Assembly: GCF_905171765.1 (NCBI RefSeq)
Contig: NC_053390.1
Coordinates: forward strand, 516,608,852-516,672,851
Source of the DNA: Bufo bufo
Lineage: Eukaryota > Chordata > Amphibia > Anura > Bufonidae
DNA: 64,000 nucleotides
Direction of reading: 5' to 3'
Positions 1 through 12,056 of this stretch are shown piece after piece. Each line of letters begins with the position of its first letter. Position 1 is the first letter of the stretch. A program made the position numbers and the translations under genes. The notes below the pieces were generated by a model that did not search any database, had not been told where the DNA came from, and saw only the letters and a list, made by a program, of their open reading frames with translations.

Positions 1-1926
1 GCACCAGAACCAAGCACAGTACATAAAAATGGCACTAGAAGCATGCACAGTACATAAAAATGGCACTAGAAGCATGCGCAGTACATAAATATAGCACTAG
101 AAGCATGCTCAGTACATAAATATAGCACCAGAACCAAGCACAGTACATAATAATGGCACTAGAAGCATGCTCAGTACATAAAAATGGCACTAGAAGCATG
201 CTCAGTACATATATATAGCGCTAGAAGCATGCTCAGTACATAAATATGGCACTAGAAGCATGCTCAGTACATAAATATGGCACTAGAAGCATGCGCAGTA
301 CATAAATATAGCACTAGAAGCATGCTCAGTACATAAATATAGCACTAGAAGCATGCACAGTACATAAATATAGCACTAGAAGCATGCGCAGTACATAAAT
401 ATGGCACTAGAAGCATGCTCAGTACATAAATATGGCACTAGAAGCATGCTCAGTACATAAATATAGCACTAGAAGCATGCGCAGTACATAAATATAGCAC
501 TAGAAGCATGCTCAGTACATAAATATAGCACTAGAAGCATGCTCAGTACATAAATATAGCACTAGAAGCATGCTCAGTACATAAATATAGCACTAGAAGC
601 TCAGTACATAAATATAGCACTAGAAGCTCAGTACATAAATATGGCCCTAGAAGCATGCGCAGTACATAAATATGGCACTAGAAGCATGCTCAGTACATAA
701 ATATGGCACTAGAAGCATGCGCAGTACATAAATATGGCAGTAGAAGCTCAGTACATAAATATACCACTAGAAGCATGCTCAGTACATAAATATGGCAGTA
801 GAAGCTCAGTACATAAATATAGCACTAGAAGCATGCGCAGTACATAAATATAGCACTAGAAGCATGCTCAGTACATAAATATGGCACTAGAAGCATGCTC
901 AGTACATAAATATGGCAGTAGAAGCATGCTCAGTACATAAATATAGCACTAGAAGCATGCTCAGTACATAAATATAGCACTAGAAGCATGCTCAGTACAT
1001 AAATATGGCAGTAGAAGCATGCTCAGTACATAAATATAGCACTAGAAGCATGCGCAGTACATAAATATGGCACTAGAAGCATGCTCAGTACATAAATATG
1101 GCACTAGAAGCATGCTCAGTACATAAATATGGCACTAGAAGCATGCGCAGTACATAAATATAGCACTAGAAGCATGCTCAGTACATAAATATAGCACTAG
1201 AAGCATACGCAGTACATAAATATGGCACTAGAAGCTCAGTACATAAATATGGCACTAGAAGCATGCGCAGTACATAAATATAGCACTAGAAGCATGCTCA
1301 GTACATAAATATGGCACTAGAAGCTCAGTACATAAATATAGCACTAGAAGCATGCTCAGTACATAAATATGGCCCTAGAAGCATGCGCAGTACATAAATA
1401 TGGCACTAGAAGCATGCACAGTACATAAATATGGCACTAGAAGCATGCTCAGTACATAAATATGGCACTAGAAGCATGCTCAGTACATAAATATGGCACT
1501 AGAAGCTCAGTACATAAATATGGCAGTAGAAGCATGCGCAGTACATAAATATAGCACTAGAAGCATGCGCAGTACATAAATATGGCACTAGAAGCATGCT
1601 CAGTACATATATATAGCGCTAGAAGCATGCTCAGTACATAAATATGGCACTAGAAGCATGCTCAGTACATAAATATAGCACTAGAAGCATGCTCAGTACA
1701 TAAATATAGCACTAGAAGCATGCTCAGTACATAAATATAGCACTAGAAGCATGCTCAGTACATAAATATAGCACTAGAAGCATGCGCAGTACATAAATAT
1801 GGCACTAGAAGCATGCGCAGTACATAAATATAGCACTAGAAGCATGCTCAGTACATAAATATAGCACTAGAAGCATGCTCAGTACATAAATATAGCACTA
1901 GAAGCATGCGCAGTACATAAATATGG
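1..1926. repeat. Minisatellite A, 31-bp unit
   Basis: Roughly 62 tandem copies of a 31-bp unit built on AGTACATAAATATRGC, then ACTAGAAGCATGC. Frequent variants swap A/G in TATAGC/TATGGC and CT/CG before CAGTAC. Several 27-bp units lack ATGC (for example near 596-640). The first copies (1-60, 121-150) carry ACCAGAACCAAGC instead of ACTAGAAGCATGC and look like an older form. The array runs off the left edge of the window. No gene is present. Confidence 0.97.
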
Positions 1927-3360
1927 CCACAAGGAGACGTTACACTGTATGGGGGCAGCCACAAGGAGATGTTATACTGTATGGGGGAAGCTACAAGGAG
2001 ACGTTATACTGTATGGGGGCAGCCACAAGGAGATGTTATACTGTATGGGGGCAGCCACAAGGAGATGTTATACTGTATGGGGGCAGCTACAAGGAGACGT
2101 TATACTGTATGGGGGCCACAAGGAGATGTTATACTGTATGGGGGCAGCCACAAGGAGATGTTATACTGTATGGGGGCAGCTACAAGGAAAAGTTATACTG
2201 TATGGGGGCAGCCACAAGGAGACGTTATACTGTATGGGGGCAGCCACAAGGAGATGTTATACTGTATGAGGGCCACAAGAAGATGTTATACTGTATGGGG
2301 GCAGCTACAAGGAGACGTTATACTGTATGGGGGCAGCCACAAGGAGACGTTATACTGTATGGGGGCAGCCACAAGGAGACGTTATACTGTATGGGGCAGC
2401 CACAAGGAGACGTTATACTGTATGGGGGCAGCTACAAGGAGAAGTTATACTGTATGGGGGCAGCCACAAGCAGATGTTATACTGTATGAGGGCCACAAGG
2501 AGACGTTATACTGTATGGGGCAGCCACAAGGAGACGTTATACTGTATAGGGGCTGCCACAAGGAGACGTTATACTGTATGGGGGCAGCCACAAGGAGACG
2601 TTATACTGTATGGGGCAGCCACAAGGAGATGTTATACTGTATGGGGGCAGCCCCAAGGAGACGTTATACTGTATGGGGCAGCCACAAGGAGACGTTATAC
2701 TGTATGGGGCAGCCACAAGGAGACGTTATACTGTATGGGAGCAGCCACAAGGAGATATTATACTGTATGGGGGCAGCTACAAGGAGACGTTATACTGTAT
2801 GGGGCAGCCACAAGGAGACGTTATACTTTATGGGGCAGCCACAAGGAGACGTTATACTGTGTGGGGGCAGCCACAAGGAGATATTATACTGTATGGGGGC
2901 AGCCATAAGGAGACGTTATACTGTATGGGGCAGCCACAAGGAGACGTTATACTGTATGGGGCAGCCACAAGGAGACGTTATACTGTATGGGGCAGCCACA
3001 AGGAGACGTTATACTGTATGGGGCAGCCACAAGGAGACGTTATACTGTATGGGGCAGCCACAAGGAGACGTTATACTGTATGGGGGCAGCCACAAGGAGA
3101 TATTATACTGTATGGGGGCAGCTACAAGGAGACGTTATACTGTATGGGGCAGCCACAAGGAGACGTTATACTGTATGGGGCAGCCACAAGGAGATGTTAT
3201 ACTGTATGGGGGCAGCTACAAGGAGACGTTATACTGTATGGGGGCAGACACAAGGAGATGTTATACTGGATGAGGGCCACAAGGAGACGTTATACTGTAT
3301 GGGGGCAGCCACAATAAGACGTTATACTGTATGGGGGCCACAAGGAGACGCTACTGTAAG
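1927..3360. repeat. Minisatellite B, 31/32-bp unit
   Basis: About 45 tandem copies of a unit CACAAGGAGAYGTTATACTG followed by TATGGGGGCAGC. The unit is 32 bp, or 31 bp when one G is lost; 28-bp versions lack the CAGC piece. Because the unit has no stop codon in any forward frame and its length is not a multiple of three, overlapping frames up to 434 codons run through it. These encode only repeated motifs such as GGSHKETLYCMG and are not genes. The last unit is degenerate (GACGCTACTG). Confidence 0.97.
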
Positions 3361-3639
3361 GAGTCAGGACAACAATTTTTGAAGCCCCTCCTCCTCAGTA
3401 TAATAGTCTTGTGGCCATCATACAGTAATGTATATTTCTTCTTGCCCTAATGCCTGCTTTTAGAGATCAATGTGCAGCTTGCAGGCAGGAAGGGAAGGAC
3501 CAGGGCCATAGAAGACAGACACAACACCTTTATTTCTTTCTATCTGTGACCACTTGGGCTGCTTATAATCCTCTAACTAAGCTTTATACACTTACTAGGG
3601 TCGGTTCCAATAACTTTTAAAACTACTGGCAGGCGAACT

Positions 3640-3978
3640 CTGTTTGAGGAGGCCGGTGGGTGTCTGGACTCTGGAGAGGCATTTCCCGCGGCTGGCTTGC
3701 TCCTGTGCTCCGATTCGGAGATCAGATGTCTGTGGGTGGAATCATCGGGACCATGGGGGGAGGAGCTTGGGACGGTGGAGGCCGCTGGTAATCAGGGCGA
3801 GGGGCGGAGACTGGGAGCAAGAAGAAGCTGTATTTGCTGTGTGAGATGCAGGGGCAGGCCGCGGACGGACACAGACACATTTAGAAGCGGTGCACAGGTA
3901 TCGGCAGTGGTATCGGGGACATTTGCACGAGTACAAGTACTTGTGCATATGTCCGGTATCGGTATCGGGACATCCCTA
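3640..3978. mobile_element. Possible partial hAT-like element
   Basis: A GC-rich block that differs from the AT-rich flanks. It ends in GGTATCGGGACATCCCTA after several GTATCGG motifs. A terminus reading TAGGGATG on the other strand is typical of some hAT elements (established knowledge). I cannot find the matching left terminus or an 8-bp target duplication, so this is a fragment at best. Short open frames inside show no recognisable domain. Confidence 0.35.
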
Positions 3979-3984
3979 ATAACA

Positions 3985-4040
3985 ATGCTCAGTAAATATA
4001 TACAGTACCAGAACCAATCTCATAACATGCATACAGCACC
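3985..4040. repeat. Degenerate units of minisatellite A
   Basis: The segment ATGCTCAGTAAATATA, then ACAGTACCAGAACCAA, matches the ACCAGAACCAAGC variant units found at the very start of array A, about 2 kb upstream. It suggests that the ancestral A sequence flanks both sides of minisatellite B and the GC-rich block. Confidence 0.6.
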
Positions 4041-4874
4041 AACCAGAATAAGTTTGTCACACTGTTTATTTGCAAAAACAAGTGAAAACAACCATTCATG
4101 GCAACAGATATTGACCGAAAAAGATATTTTTTTCCATTTGACAAATGTATTCATTATTCCTCTCTAGCAATAATCATTATCACTATTACTTTAGCATTTT
4201 ACAGGTAGTGCTAGAGAAGTGGTCAGCATAATATTATGGTAAAGGTCACTTATAAATGTAAACTTTATTGATGTTTTTGAGTGTGTGGGGTTCAAGTAAT
4301 TGGTGCACCTTGGTGTGATCAGACGCTGGTAAATGTCTTGATGTGACGTTAATAGACAAATTAGGTACAGAGGGGTAATTACATGAGCAAGAGTCATCCT
4401 CTCATTCCGTATGTGAAAATTAGAGGGCAAGCATGCTTCCTGATTGATGGGACGAGGGGACCGATTATATGCACAGAAGTCTATGTTGGGTTTTGTTCAC
4501 ATCTGCTTTGGAAGCTCCATTAGGAGCTTACATCACAGATTCAATAAAAAAATACGGAATAAAATAGCACAGGATACTGTGCTCTTTAGTGTGGTAAAAA
4601 GCTAGGCTTTATAATGGATTCAGTTAACGAGGTCTTGATTCCAATCAATAAGGTCTGTCAACATTTGGTAGAAGTGCCGCTTCCATCATTTTCGTTTCGT
4701 CCTGCTCCTGTTATGGAACAACTGAAATAAAAAATGCTGCTGAATCCATGTACAGTCATGTACATTTACCAAGCAAAAGGAAATCTATACCTCTCCTGCT
4801 GTTCTTGTTGTTTGTCAGCATGTTCCCCCTACCCTTCCTTCCCTCCTCCATGCTGGCTCAGATCACAACCGGGC
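4041..4874. other. Intergenic or intronic, no gene seen
   Basis: AT-rich sequence with no convincing coding frame. Around 4480-4740 a stretch (TTCACATCTGC, CTCCTGTTATGG) resembles the one at 9162-9370 and is probably decayed MITE sequence, but no terminal repeats can be drawn. Confidence 0.5.
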
Positions 4875-5327
4875 TAAGGCCCCTATCACACGAGCGAGTT
4901 TTCGTATAGCACCCGCACTGAATCCTAACCCATTCATTTTAATGGGTCTGTGTACATGAGCGTTTTTTTTTACGCATCAGTTCTGCGTTGTGTGAAAAAT
5001 GCAGCATGTTCTATATTCTGCATTCTTTACGCAGCCCTGTCTCTATAGAAGTGAATGGGGCTTCAGTGAAAAATGCATTGCATCCGCAAGCAAGTGTGGA
5101 TACAATGCGTTTTTCACTGATGGTTGTTAACAGATGTTGTTTGTAAACCTTCAGGTTTTTTTATCACGCGCGTGAAAAGCTCATCAAAACGCATTGCACC
5201 CTCGTGGAAAAAACTGAACACCTGAACGCAATCGCAGATAAAACTGACTGAACTTGCTTGCAAAATGGTGCGAGTTTCACTGAACGCACCCGGAGCCAAT
5301 CCGTCACGCTCGTGTGAAAGAGGCCTA
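4875..5327. mobile_element. MITE, PIF/Harbinger-like, GGCCCC-end family
   Basis: The terminal inverted repeats read TAAGGCCCCTATCACACGAG on the left, and CGTGTGAAAGAGGCCTA on the right. The interior is rich in CGTTTTTCAC and GCATTGCAT motifs shared with the copies at 8711-9160 and 47135-47842. There is no coding capacity. The 3-bp TWA-type flank fits PIF/Harbinger MITEs (inference). Confidence 0.8.
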
Positions 5328-5333
5328 TCAAAG

Positions 5334-5476
5334 TTTTAAAACAAGACCAGGATTATGGTGCTAGCTCCACAGAGCCTGAAATATAACCTTTAGAAATTGG
5401 GTTGGAAGTGAGATCTGCAGACCGCAATTCTGGTCTTGTTTTAAAGCCTATACTCTTAACTTTAAAACAAGACTAA
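5334..5476. repeat. Short inverted plus direct repeat
   Basis: TTTTAAAACAAGACCAG at the left pairs with CTGGTCTTGTTTTAAAG about 95 bp further on. A third copy in direct orientation (CTTTAAAACAAGACTAAG) follows at about 5459. This is probably a small foldback element remnant. Confidence 0.6.
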
Positions 5477-5612
5477 GCTCATATCTCTAGGTGCTATTCG
5501 GCCTTATATTCAGGCCCTGGATAGCAAATGCCATTGTTTTATATACTGATGGATATGGGACTCCAGTCTCATATGAAACTTGTCTAATGACATATGGCTC
5601 TTTTCTCACCAT

Positions 5613-5640
5613 AGACAACCCCTTTCAAAAGGGGTTGTCT
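5613..5640. repeat. Perfect palindrome from fused MITE ends
   Basis: Two 13-bp perfect arms (AGACAACCCCTTT / AAAGGGGTTGTCT) are separated by CA. The arms equal the terminal repeat of the TTAAAGGGG MITEs in this window, so the site looks like a MITE whose interior was deleted, leaving two ends back to back. Confidence 0.65.
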
Positions 5641-6331
5641 GTACAGTGATCAAGCTAAAGCAATGGATATCTTAAATCTATCAGAGCTGTAGACGTTTTT
5701 ACAGAGCAGCTATCCATTCCGGGTCACAGCTGGAATCCAGAGCAGTGGACCTTGCACTATGGCGGCCATAAGCCCTAACATGGCAAATGGACAGGGGTCA
5801 TCTTCGTGCTATGGCATTTTCAATATTAAAGGGGTAGTCTCATTAAGATGAGACAATGTTGTACGTAGAAATTACATTACTCAGCTGGTGGACATAATAA
5901 GAACAGATTAAAGTACTTTCTGTGGTAAAAAGAGTTGGAAATCTGTGGTCCATCCAGGCAAATTAAATGGATGATAGAAAAAGCTAGCTTTTAAATGTTA
6001 AGTGTTTACTAAAGTGTACCTGTCTCTTTGAACATGCAGTATAACCTGCAAGCATCATGGTGCACAGCTAGAGTAAATGAGTAGACTGATAGTTGTGTAT
6101 AAAAAGACAGTACAAGGGTGCTTACTGCTTTTACAAGGCCCATTTGGGGTCTACAATATAACAAGTTGACCTGCAATCATTTAAAAGCCCTTTACACAGG
6201 CAGATGCAAACTGCACAGGGAGCAACCAACTGTTAGGACAAGTCTGCTCACCATACAGTATGTATATTGCAGACAGCACACCAGGAAATATGCTTTCGAA
6301 AGACCTTTACTTTAGTAGTTGCATAACAGAT
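5641..6331. other. Intronic sequence, no gene seen
   Basis: AT-rich, with no recognisable terminal repeats or coding frame. Two short fragments (AAAGGGGTAGTCTCATTAAG near 5829; CTGTCTCTTTGAACATGCAG near 6020) may be MITE debris. Confidence 0.4.
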
Positions 6332-6594
6332 TAAGGGTGCATTCTCACGACCGTAATTCTGGGTCCACAAAAGATGCGGATAGCACACAATGTGCTGTCC
6401 GCATCCGTTGTTCCATTCCATGACCCCGCAAAAAATATAGACTACGTCCTATTCTTGTCCGCAATTGTGGACAAGAATAGGCAATTTCTATGTAGCACCG
6501 GCCATGTGCGGTCCGCAAATTGTAAAACACACATGGCCAGTATCCGTGTTTTGCAAATCTGCAAAACCCTTACGGTCGTGTGAATGCACCCTTA
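6332..6594. mobile_element. MITE, PIF/Harbinger-like, GGGTGC-end family
   Basis: Inverted termini TAAGGGTGCATTCTCACGAC and GTCGTGTGAATGCACCCTTA. The centre carries the palindrome TTGTCCGCAATTGTGGACAA, which recurs in the MITEs at 40792, 41473 and 43232. Noncoding. Confidence 0.85.
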
Positions 6595-6801
6595 GTGAGC
6601 TGTTTGGTGCAGTGCTCAGATGGGACGACGATCGTCCAAATAAACCTCCCTACCAATGTTCATCCCCAATTATCGGCCTGTGTAAAAGGGCCGTAACTTG
6701 TATTAGTTTAACACTTCATTCATTTGTTGATTAGGCGTCCAGTAGGCGGTTCTGCTCAGTGGCTGAAATTATTACCTACTGCCCTAAGATCAGACTGCAA
6801 C

Positions 6802-7192
6802 TTAAAGGGGTTCTGCACTTTGTTTAAACTGATGATCTATCCTCTGAAGAGATCATCAGCATCTGATCGGCGGGGGTCCGACAACCGGGACCCCCGCCGA
6901 TCAGCTGTTTGAGAAGGCAGCTGCGCTCCTTCTCACTATTTACCACAGGCCCAGTGACGTCATGACTAGTATCACTGTCCTGGGCGTGGCTAAGCTCCGT
7001 TCCCAGGCCAGTTGATACAAGTCGTGACGTCACTCAGCCAGCGGTAAACAGTGAGAAGGCCGCAGCGCTGCTGGAGCCTTCTTAAAGAGCTGATCGGCGG
7101 GGGTCCTGGGTGTCGGACCCCCGCCGATCTGATGCTGATGATCTATCCAGAGGATAGATCATCAGTTTAAACAAAGTGCAGAACCCCTTTAA
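6802..7192. mobile_element. MITE with TTAA ends, full-length
   Basis: Near-perfect inverted termini of about 45 bp, starting TTAAAGGGGTTCTGCACTTT and ending AAAGTGCAGAACCCCTTTAA. The TTAA boundaries point to piggyBac or Kolobok-type mobilisation (inference). Subterminal copies of GGCGGGGGTCCGACA appear on both sides. Two perfect TGACGTCA octamers (6955-6962, 7025-7032) lie inside. Other family members are at 22822, 36888, 43211, 45116 and 59665. Confidence 0.9.
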
Positions 7193-7554
7193 ACGTGAGG
7201 TCTCCTTTAAAGAGCTTGGTGTAGAAAACACATATTAAAATACTACACTGTGTTAGGTGCCATGTATAAAGCTGGCAACACACACTGGATAGTTACTGGC
7301 CTATTGCTCGTTTAGCTGACAGCTTGCCTCAGCATGTATATTTTCTGAGTCCGCTGCCAGACAACTCTGTATTATCTTCCCTCAGAACAAAAGGATAAGG
7401 CATATTAAATTCTAAGTAGCAACAGGAGACTTCCATACACAATAGATGGGAAATAGTCAGGATAAGCCAATATTCATCAATTGTGTATTGACATAATGCC
7501 CTGTCACTGCTGAACTCTTTCCTCTCTCTCCAATGTGAAAACACTGCATTTTGA
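7193..7554. other. Intronic sequence, no gene seen
   Basis: No coding or repeat structure that I can support. A GCTGGCAACACACACTGG stretch near 7271 resembles a decayed MITE end. Confidence 0.4.
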
Positions 7555-7665
7555 TGCGGCCACCACTAGGGGGAGCTCAGTGCAAACAGATGATTATAGC
7601 TTCCATTTCAGTCAATAGTAACTACATAAATTTCTATGCTCTGAGCTCCCCTAGTGGTGGCTGCA
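7555..7665. mobile_element. Short MITE, 111 bp
   Basis: Terminal inverted repeats TGCGGCCACCACTAGGGGG and CCCCTAGTGGTGGCTGCA, each extended by GAGCTCAG/CTGAGCTC, close around a short AT-rich core. Noncoding. The superfamily is not determined. Confidence 0.8.
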
Positions 7666-8710
7666 GGCAGACATCTTTGCAATACATGGTAAGAAACAAT
7701 GCATTCATGTCAGCGGCCTGGATTGAACACATGGATAAATATGGTGGTTAGTATGGTGCCATATTTATGAAGCTCCTATACTACTTTATTGACATAGAAA
7801 GCGGATACAATTTCTGCTTAGTGGGGCAGGGGGCCTCTACTAATTTTAGCTATGGAAGTAAATATTTTTATAATTAGTCAACACAGGCAGATTCTCCATC
7901 TTAGGCCAAGACTGTATAATATGGATGTATAATAATGTTATGACTAGAATAAACTAAACACAGCAATGGCATTTTTAGTTTTGAATTAGCAAACCAATCA
8001 ATCCCAGTTGCCATCTTCATCAATGCATTAAATAGCCACATCATTCTTTGCAGCTTCACAATTCACCTAAACCAGTTTAGAAAGAAGTTGTTCAAAAATA
8101 AGGTTTAAAAGGGCGTTGGACCCCCACAGCAATTTTACTTATGGCCTCGAAAGTGCTAAAGAAAAAAAAGCCATGGACCTATTCACTCCAGTGCCGATGC
8201 TTCAGATAAGTGTGGACAGGAAGTGCACGCCTTCTCTGTTGTCATGTGAGCTCAGGAGCCATTCATTGGACGCCATGGTCATGTGCTGCTTGGGGACACA
8301 TCACTCCTGAGATCAGTGAATGGCTGCAGAGGTCCATGTGACATCACAGGGACCTGAAGCAGTGGAGACGGGGCCCTAGGCGCTGGATCAAGGCATCCGT
8401 TAATAGGCAAGTGTCTTTTTTTTCTTTAAGCTAAACAGTTTTGGGGCCATAAATATACCTTACTTTGGGGGGGGGGGGGCAGGCCCCCATGTTTATCTAT
8501 GTCTACTCAACATCTACAATGCAAATTACGGTATGGGGCAAATAAAATAAAAAAACTGGTATTAACTATGCATGTCATTTCTATACATATATTCTGTATT
8601 TGGAAATAGTCTGATCTACAGTAGTTGGACAATTGAGGCAGAAAGCAGAAACCACCGCTGCACTATACCTCCAATTTCTGCTTTCCGTTACCGTCCTGAA
8701 CTACAACTTG
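7666..8710. other. Intronic sequence with a poly-G tract
   Basis: No gene seen. A run of 13 G is at 8467-8479. Around 8104-8400 a GC-richer stretch (CGTTGGACCCCC, CATGTGACATCACAGGGAC) looks like a decayed TTAA MITE interior without ends. Confidence 0.45.
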
Positions 8711-9160
8711 GGCCCACTGCAGACGAGCGATATGGATTAGGTCCGGATGCATTCTGTTAAAAATGAGCGATTTCGCAAGCAAGCTCAGTCAGTTTTGTCT
8801 GCGATTGCGTTGAGTTGTTTAGTTTTTATCGGGCGGGTGCAATGCGCATTGATGCATTTTTCACGCGGGTGATAAAAAACAGAAGGTTTACAAACAACAT
8901 CTCTTAGCAACCATCCGTGAAAAACGCATCGCAGCTGCACTTGCTTGCGGATGAGATTTTTCCGCAGCCCATTACGTGAAAAACGCAGAATATAGAACAT
9001 GCTGCGATTTTCACGCAACGCACAAGTGATGCGTGAAAAAAAAAACGCACATGTTCACAGACCCATTGAAATGAAAGGGTCCGGATTCAGTGCGTACGCA
9101 ATGCGTTCGCATCACGCTTTGCACCCGCGTGGAAAACTGGCTCCTCTGTAAGGGGCCTTA
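8711..9160. mobile_element. MITE, GGCCCC-end family, second copy
   Basis: Shares with 4875-5327, in opposite orientation, the CAGACGAGCG end, the GGTTTACAAACAACATC stretch and the GAACATGCTGCGATTTTCAC stretch. It ends TGTAAGGGGCCTTA. The left terminus is eroded (TTGGGCCCACTGCAG). Noncoding. Confidence 0.75.
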
Positions 9161-9729
<569 letters not shown>

Positions 9730-9745
9730 TTATAATAGATAGTCC

Positions 9746-9867
9746 CAGGGGTGCACCACCAATGAGGCCAGGTGGGCAGCGGAAGGGCCATGAGCAATGA
9801 GCGCTTTCATTGTGGCAAAGGGTTTCAGTTTTCACCGCAGGCAGCAGAAAGGCTAGGTGCACCCCTG
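9746..9867. mobile_element. hAT MITE, 122 bp, with 8-bp target duplication
   Basis: Termini CAGGGGTGCACC and GGTGCACCCCTG are flanked by an exact 8-bp duplication GATAGTCC (9738-9745 and 9868-9875). An 8-bp duplication is the hallmark of hAT insertion. Noncoding. Confidence 0.9.
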
Positions 9868-10156
9868 GATAGTCCCTCTATGACATTATTGATTTACCTG
9901 TAATGCCACCTTCAGATGAACATGCTGAATCAATATTAATACTTCCAGCCATTCTAGTCAACTAGGGTCAACTGAAGTAACAATGTATATACATCAACAT
10001 CATGGAAATTAGGCTTTGGAGTATGGCTAAAGAATATCTAGCCTTCTAACAGGTCTGACATGCATTACTTTACATCTGAACAAAGTAGCAGCCAAATAAA
10101 GCAAATCCAATAAAAAAAAGTAAATGCTTTTAAGCTCCTACTAGGTTTCTTTTACA

Positions 10157-10823
10157 TTAAAGAGGACCTGTCACTTCTCCTGATATGTCGGTTGTGAGAA
10201 CTGCTTGCATTCCCCATGTAATATCAATTCTGGCGCATCTATTCTTATAACTCTGTGATGTGTCATTCACTTTTTATTCCTGCTAGAATGAATTACTAGC
10301 AGTTTGCAAAGAAGGTCCAGATGGGCGTTACCAGTTGGAGGGGGGGGGGGGGGTTGTCCCTGCACATTCTGCCACTATCCAATTAGTTGCTGTTGGTATA
10401 AGCACGGACACACCCCTGACATGGTGAATGCATATTTGTTGATGTAGTAACTGCGTCGCAACTGCGCTGTAGAGTGTAGTAGTGAGTGGTATAGAAAAAT
10501 GAATCCTCCACTGATCATCCTTCCTCTGGTTTGTGTGCTTTACATAAGCCTGATATGTCATACTGAGCAGGTTTGACATATTTAAAGGGAATCTGTCACC
10601 AGAGACCTCCCCATCTAAATGCTTCCATAGACATATAGTGAGGTTCACCTGATTAGGGAGCTGGTACACAACAACCACCATGGTGATGCCCTCATTGCAT
10701 CAAAAACCTCATGCATGTCCTTCTGCTCCTCCGTATATTTGCTGGGATGCGGCCGGATCTCCACCGGCCCCATTATAGTGAATGGGGTCGGATGGAATAC
10801 CCGCAGCGTATGGTTGTGCCCGG
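10157..10823. mobile_element. TTAA-type MITE fragments and MITE host of next insertion
   Basis: TTAAAGAGGACCTGTCAC begins at 10157 and TTAAAGGGAATCTGTCACC at 10582. Both are one-ended copies of TTAA families seen intact at 28451-28894. A 14-G run lies at about 10339-10352. From about 10735 another noncoding element (GGCCGGATCTCCACCGGCC) begins; the following insertion splits it, and it resumes at 12071-12135. Confidence 0.6.
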
Positions 10824-10837
10824 CAGGGACGGATGTG

Positions 10838-12056
10838 TTAAAAATAGAAAAAGAGGAAAAAGTTTTTACCACTTAGAAGGCGCCACCTGAGGCAAAGAAA
10901 AAATCATTAAACGAAAGGAGCAAAAAAAGCTGTCAATAATTAAATTCTGGATTAAATACTAATAGTGAACCAAAAAATCGGGATAAAATCAGATTTACTC
11001 ACTTCACCCAGGAGAGATGAGGGATAAGCTCAAAACACCCTCATCAACTACCTCCTGCGCCTGGTTCGCTTGATAGATTTTTCTGGAAAGACAGCAGTCC
11101 ACAATCTGGATATCATGAAATTCCAAAATGCTTTATTCAACATAAGGTATGGGTGAGGGAAGAGCCCAACGCGTTTCGGGGATTTTCATCTAGGAATCCC
11201 CTTCTTCAGGAGCCGTAACATACATAGTTAACACAAACCTATTTATACATTGAAAAAAGGCGGCAAAGGACAACTGCATGACATCACTTCCGGTCGCTGG
11301 GTGCGTTCCAACGTGGAACGCACTGGAAATGGAAGCCAGATCCCTAGAGTGTTATATCCGGTCGCTGGGTGCGTTCCAACGTGGAACGCACCGGAAGGAG
11401 ACTGGATTCTTTAAATGTAATATAAATTGTTAGTCGGACCTGCCCCAAAGCCGGAGCGCCCCTATATATACCATGAAACTCAAAATGACTGGTCTATCTT
11501 GGAACGCATCGAATCTCCTGAAGTGACTCCATCCCTCTCCTTTAGACCCTAGACCAGTCATTTTGAGTTTCATGGTATATATAGGGGTGCCCCGGCTTTG
11601 GAATTTCAAGATATCCAGATTGTGGACTGCTGTCTTTCCAGAAAAATCTATCAAGCGAACCAGGCGCAGGAGGTAGTTGATGAGGGTGTTTTGAGCTTAT
11701 CCCTCATCTCTCCTCCTGGGTGAAGTGAGTAAATCTGATTTTATCCAGATTTTTTTGTTCACTATTAGTATTTTATCCAGAATTTAATTATTGACAGCTT
11801 TTTTTTGCTCCTTTCGTTTAATGATTTTTTCTTTGCCTCAGGTGGCGCCTTCTAAGTGGTAAAAACTTTTCCCTCTTTTTCTATTTTTAACACTGTCCTA
11901 TCCGCCTGGATATTTTACCACTGGCAGCCTCTGTATTTTCATCCCACATTGCCTCTTCTTTTCTTCACCACTCCAACCTTTGGCGCCGTGCTATATTAGT
12001 CCGGAGCTACCCATTACGGTAGCAGAGTGACTAACCCTCTCCTTTTTTCTTCACGT
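10838..12056 (-). mobile_element. Non-autonomous Penelope-type insertion, 1.2 kb
   Basis: An exact 14-bp duplication CAGGGACGGATGTG flanks the element (10824-10837, 12057-12070). The outer inverted arms 10838-11127 and 11597-11890 are nearly identical. The right end has a further 166 bp up to the duplication, the same asymmetry seen in the larger element at 15953-20355. A second inverted pair lies at 11445-11495 and 11551-11600, and a 68-bp-spaced repeat with the palindrome GTGCGTTCCAACGTGGAACG occurs at 11291 and 11359. There is no RT or endonuclease frame. A hammerhead-like motif is on the minus strand. Assignment to Penelope-like elements rests on that motif, the inverted terminal arms and the target-duplication length. 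Confidence 0.75.
11163..11214 (-). ncRNA. Hammerhead ribozyme-like motif 1
   Basis: On the minus strand: CTGAAGA, stem II AGGGGATT paired with AATCCCC, GAAA, then CGCGTT and GGGCTC. This matches the type I core CUGANGA...GAAA with a two-base-pair stem III (A-U, C-G, loop GC). Stem I GGCTC/GGGCT pairs with two wobbles. Predicted scission is after U at 11168. Such motifs are known from Penelope-like retroelements. Activity is not shown here. Confidence 0.7.

Noticed and set aside
1923..3382. Six overlapping open frames, up to 434 codons, with a repeated GGSHKETLYCMG peptide
   Set aside because: They are translations of minisatellite B in three frames. The unit has no stops and a length that is not a multiple of three, so every frame is open. 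No start context, domain or splice signal.
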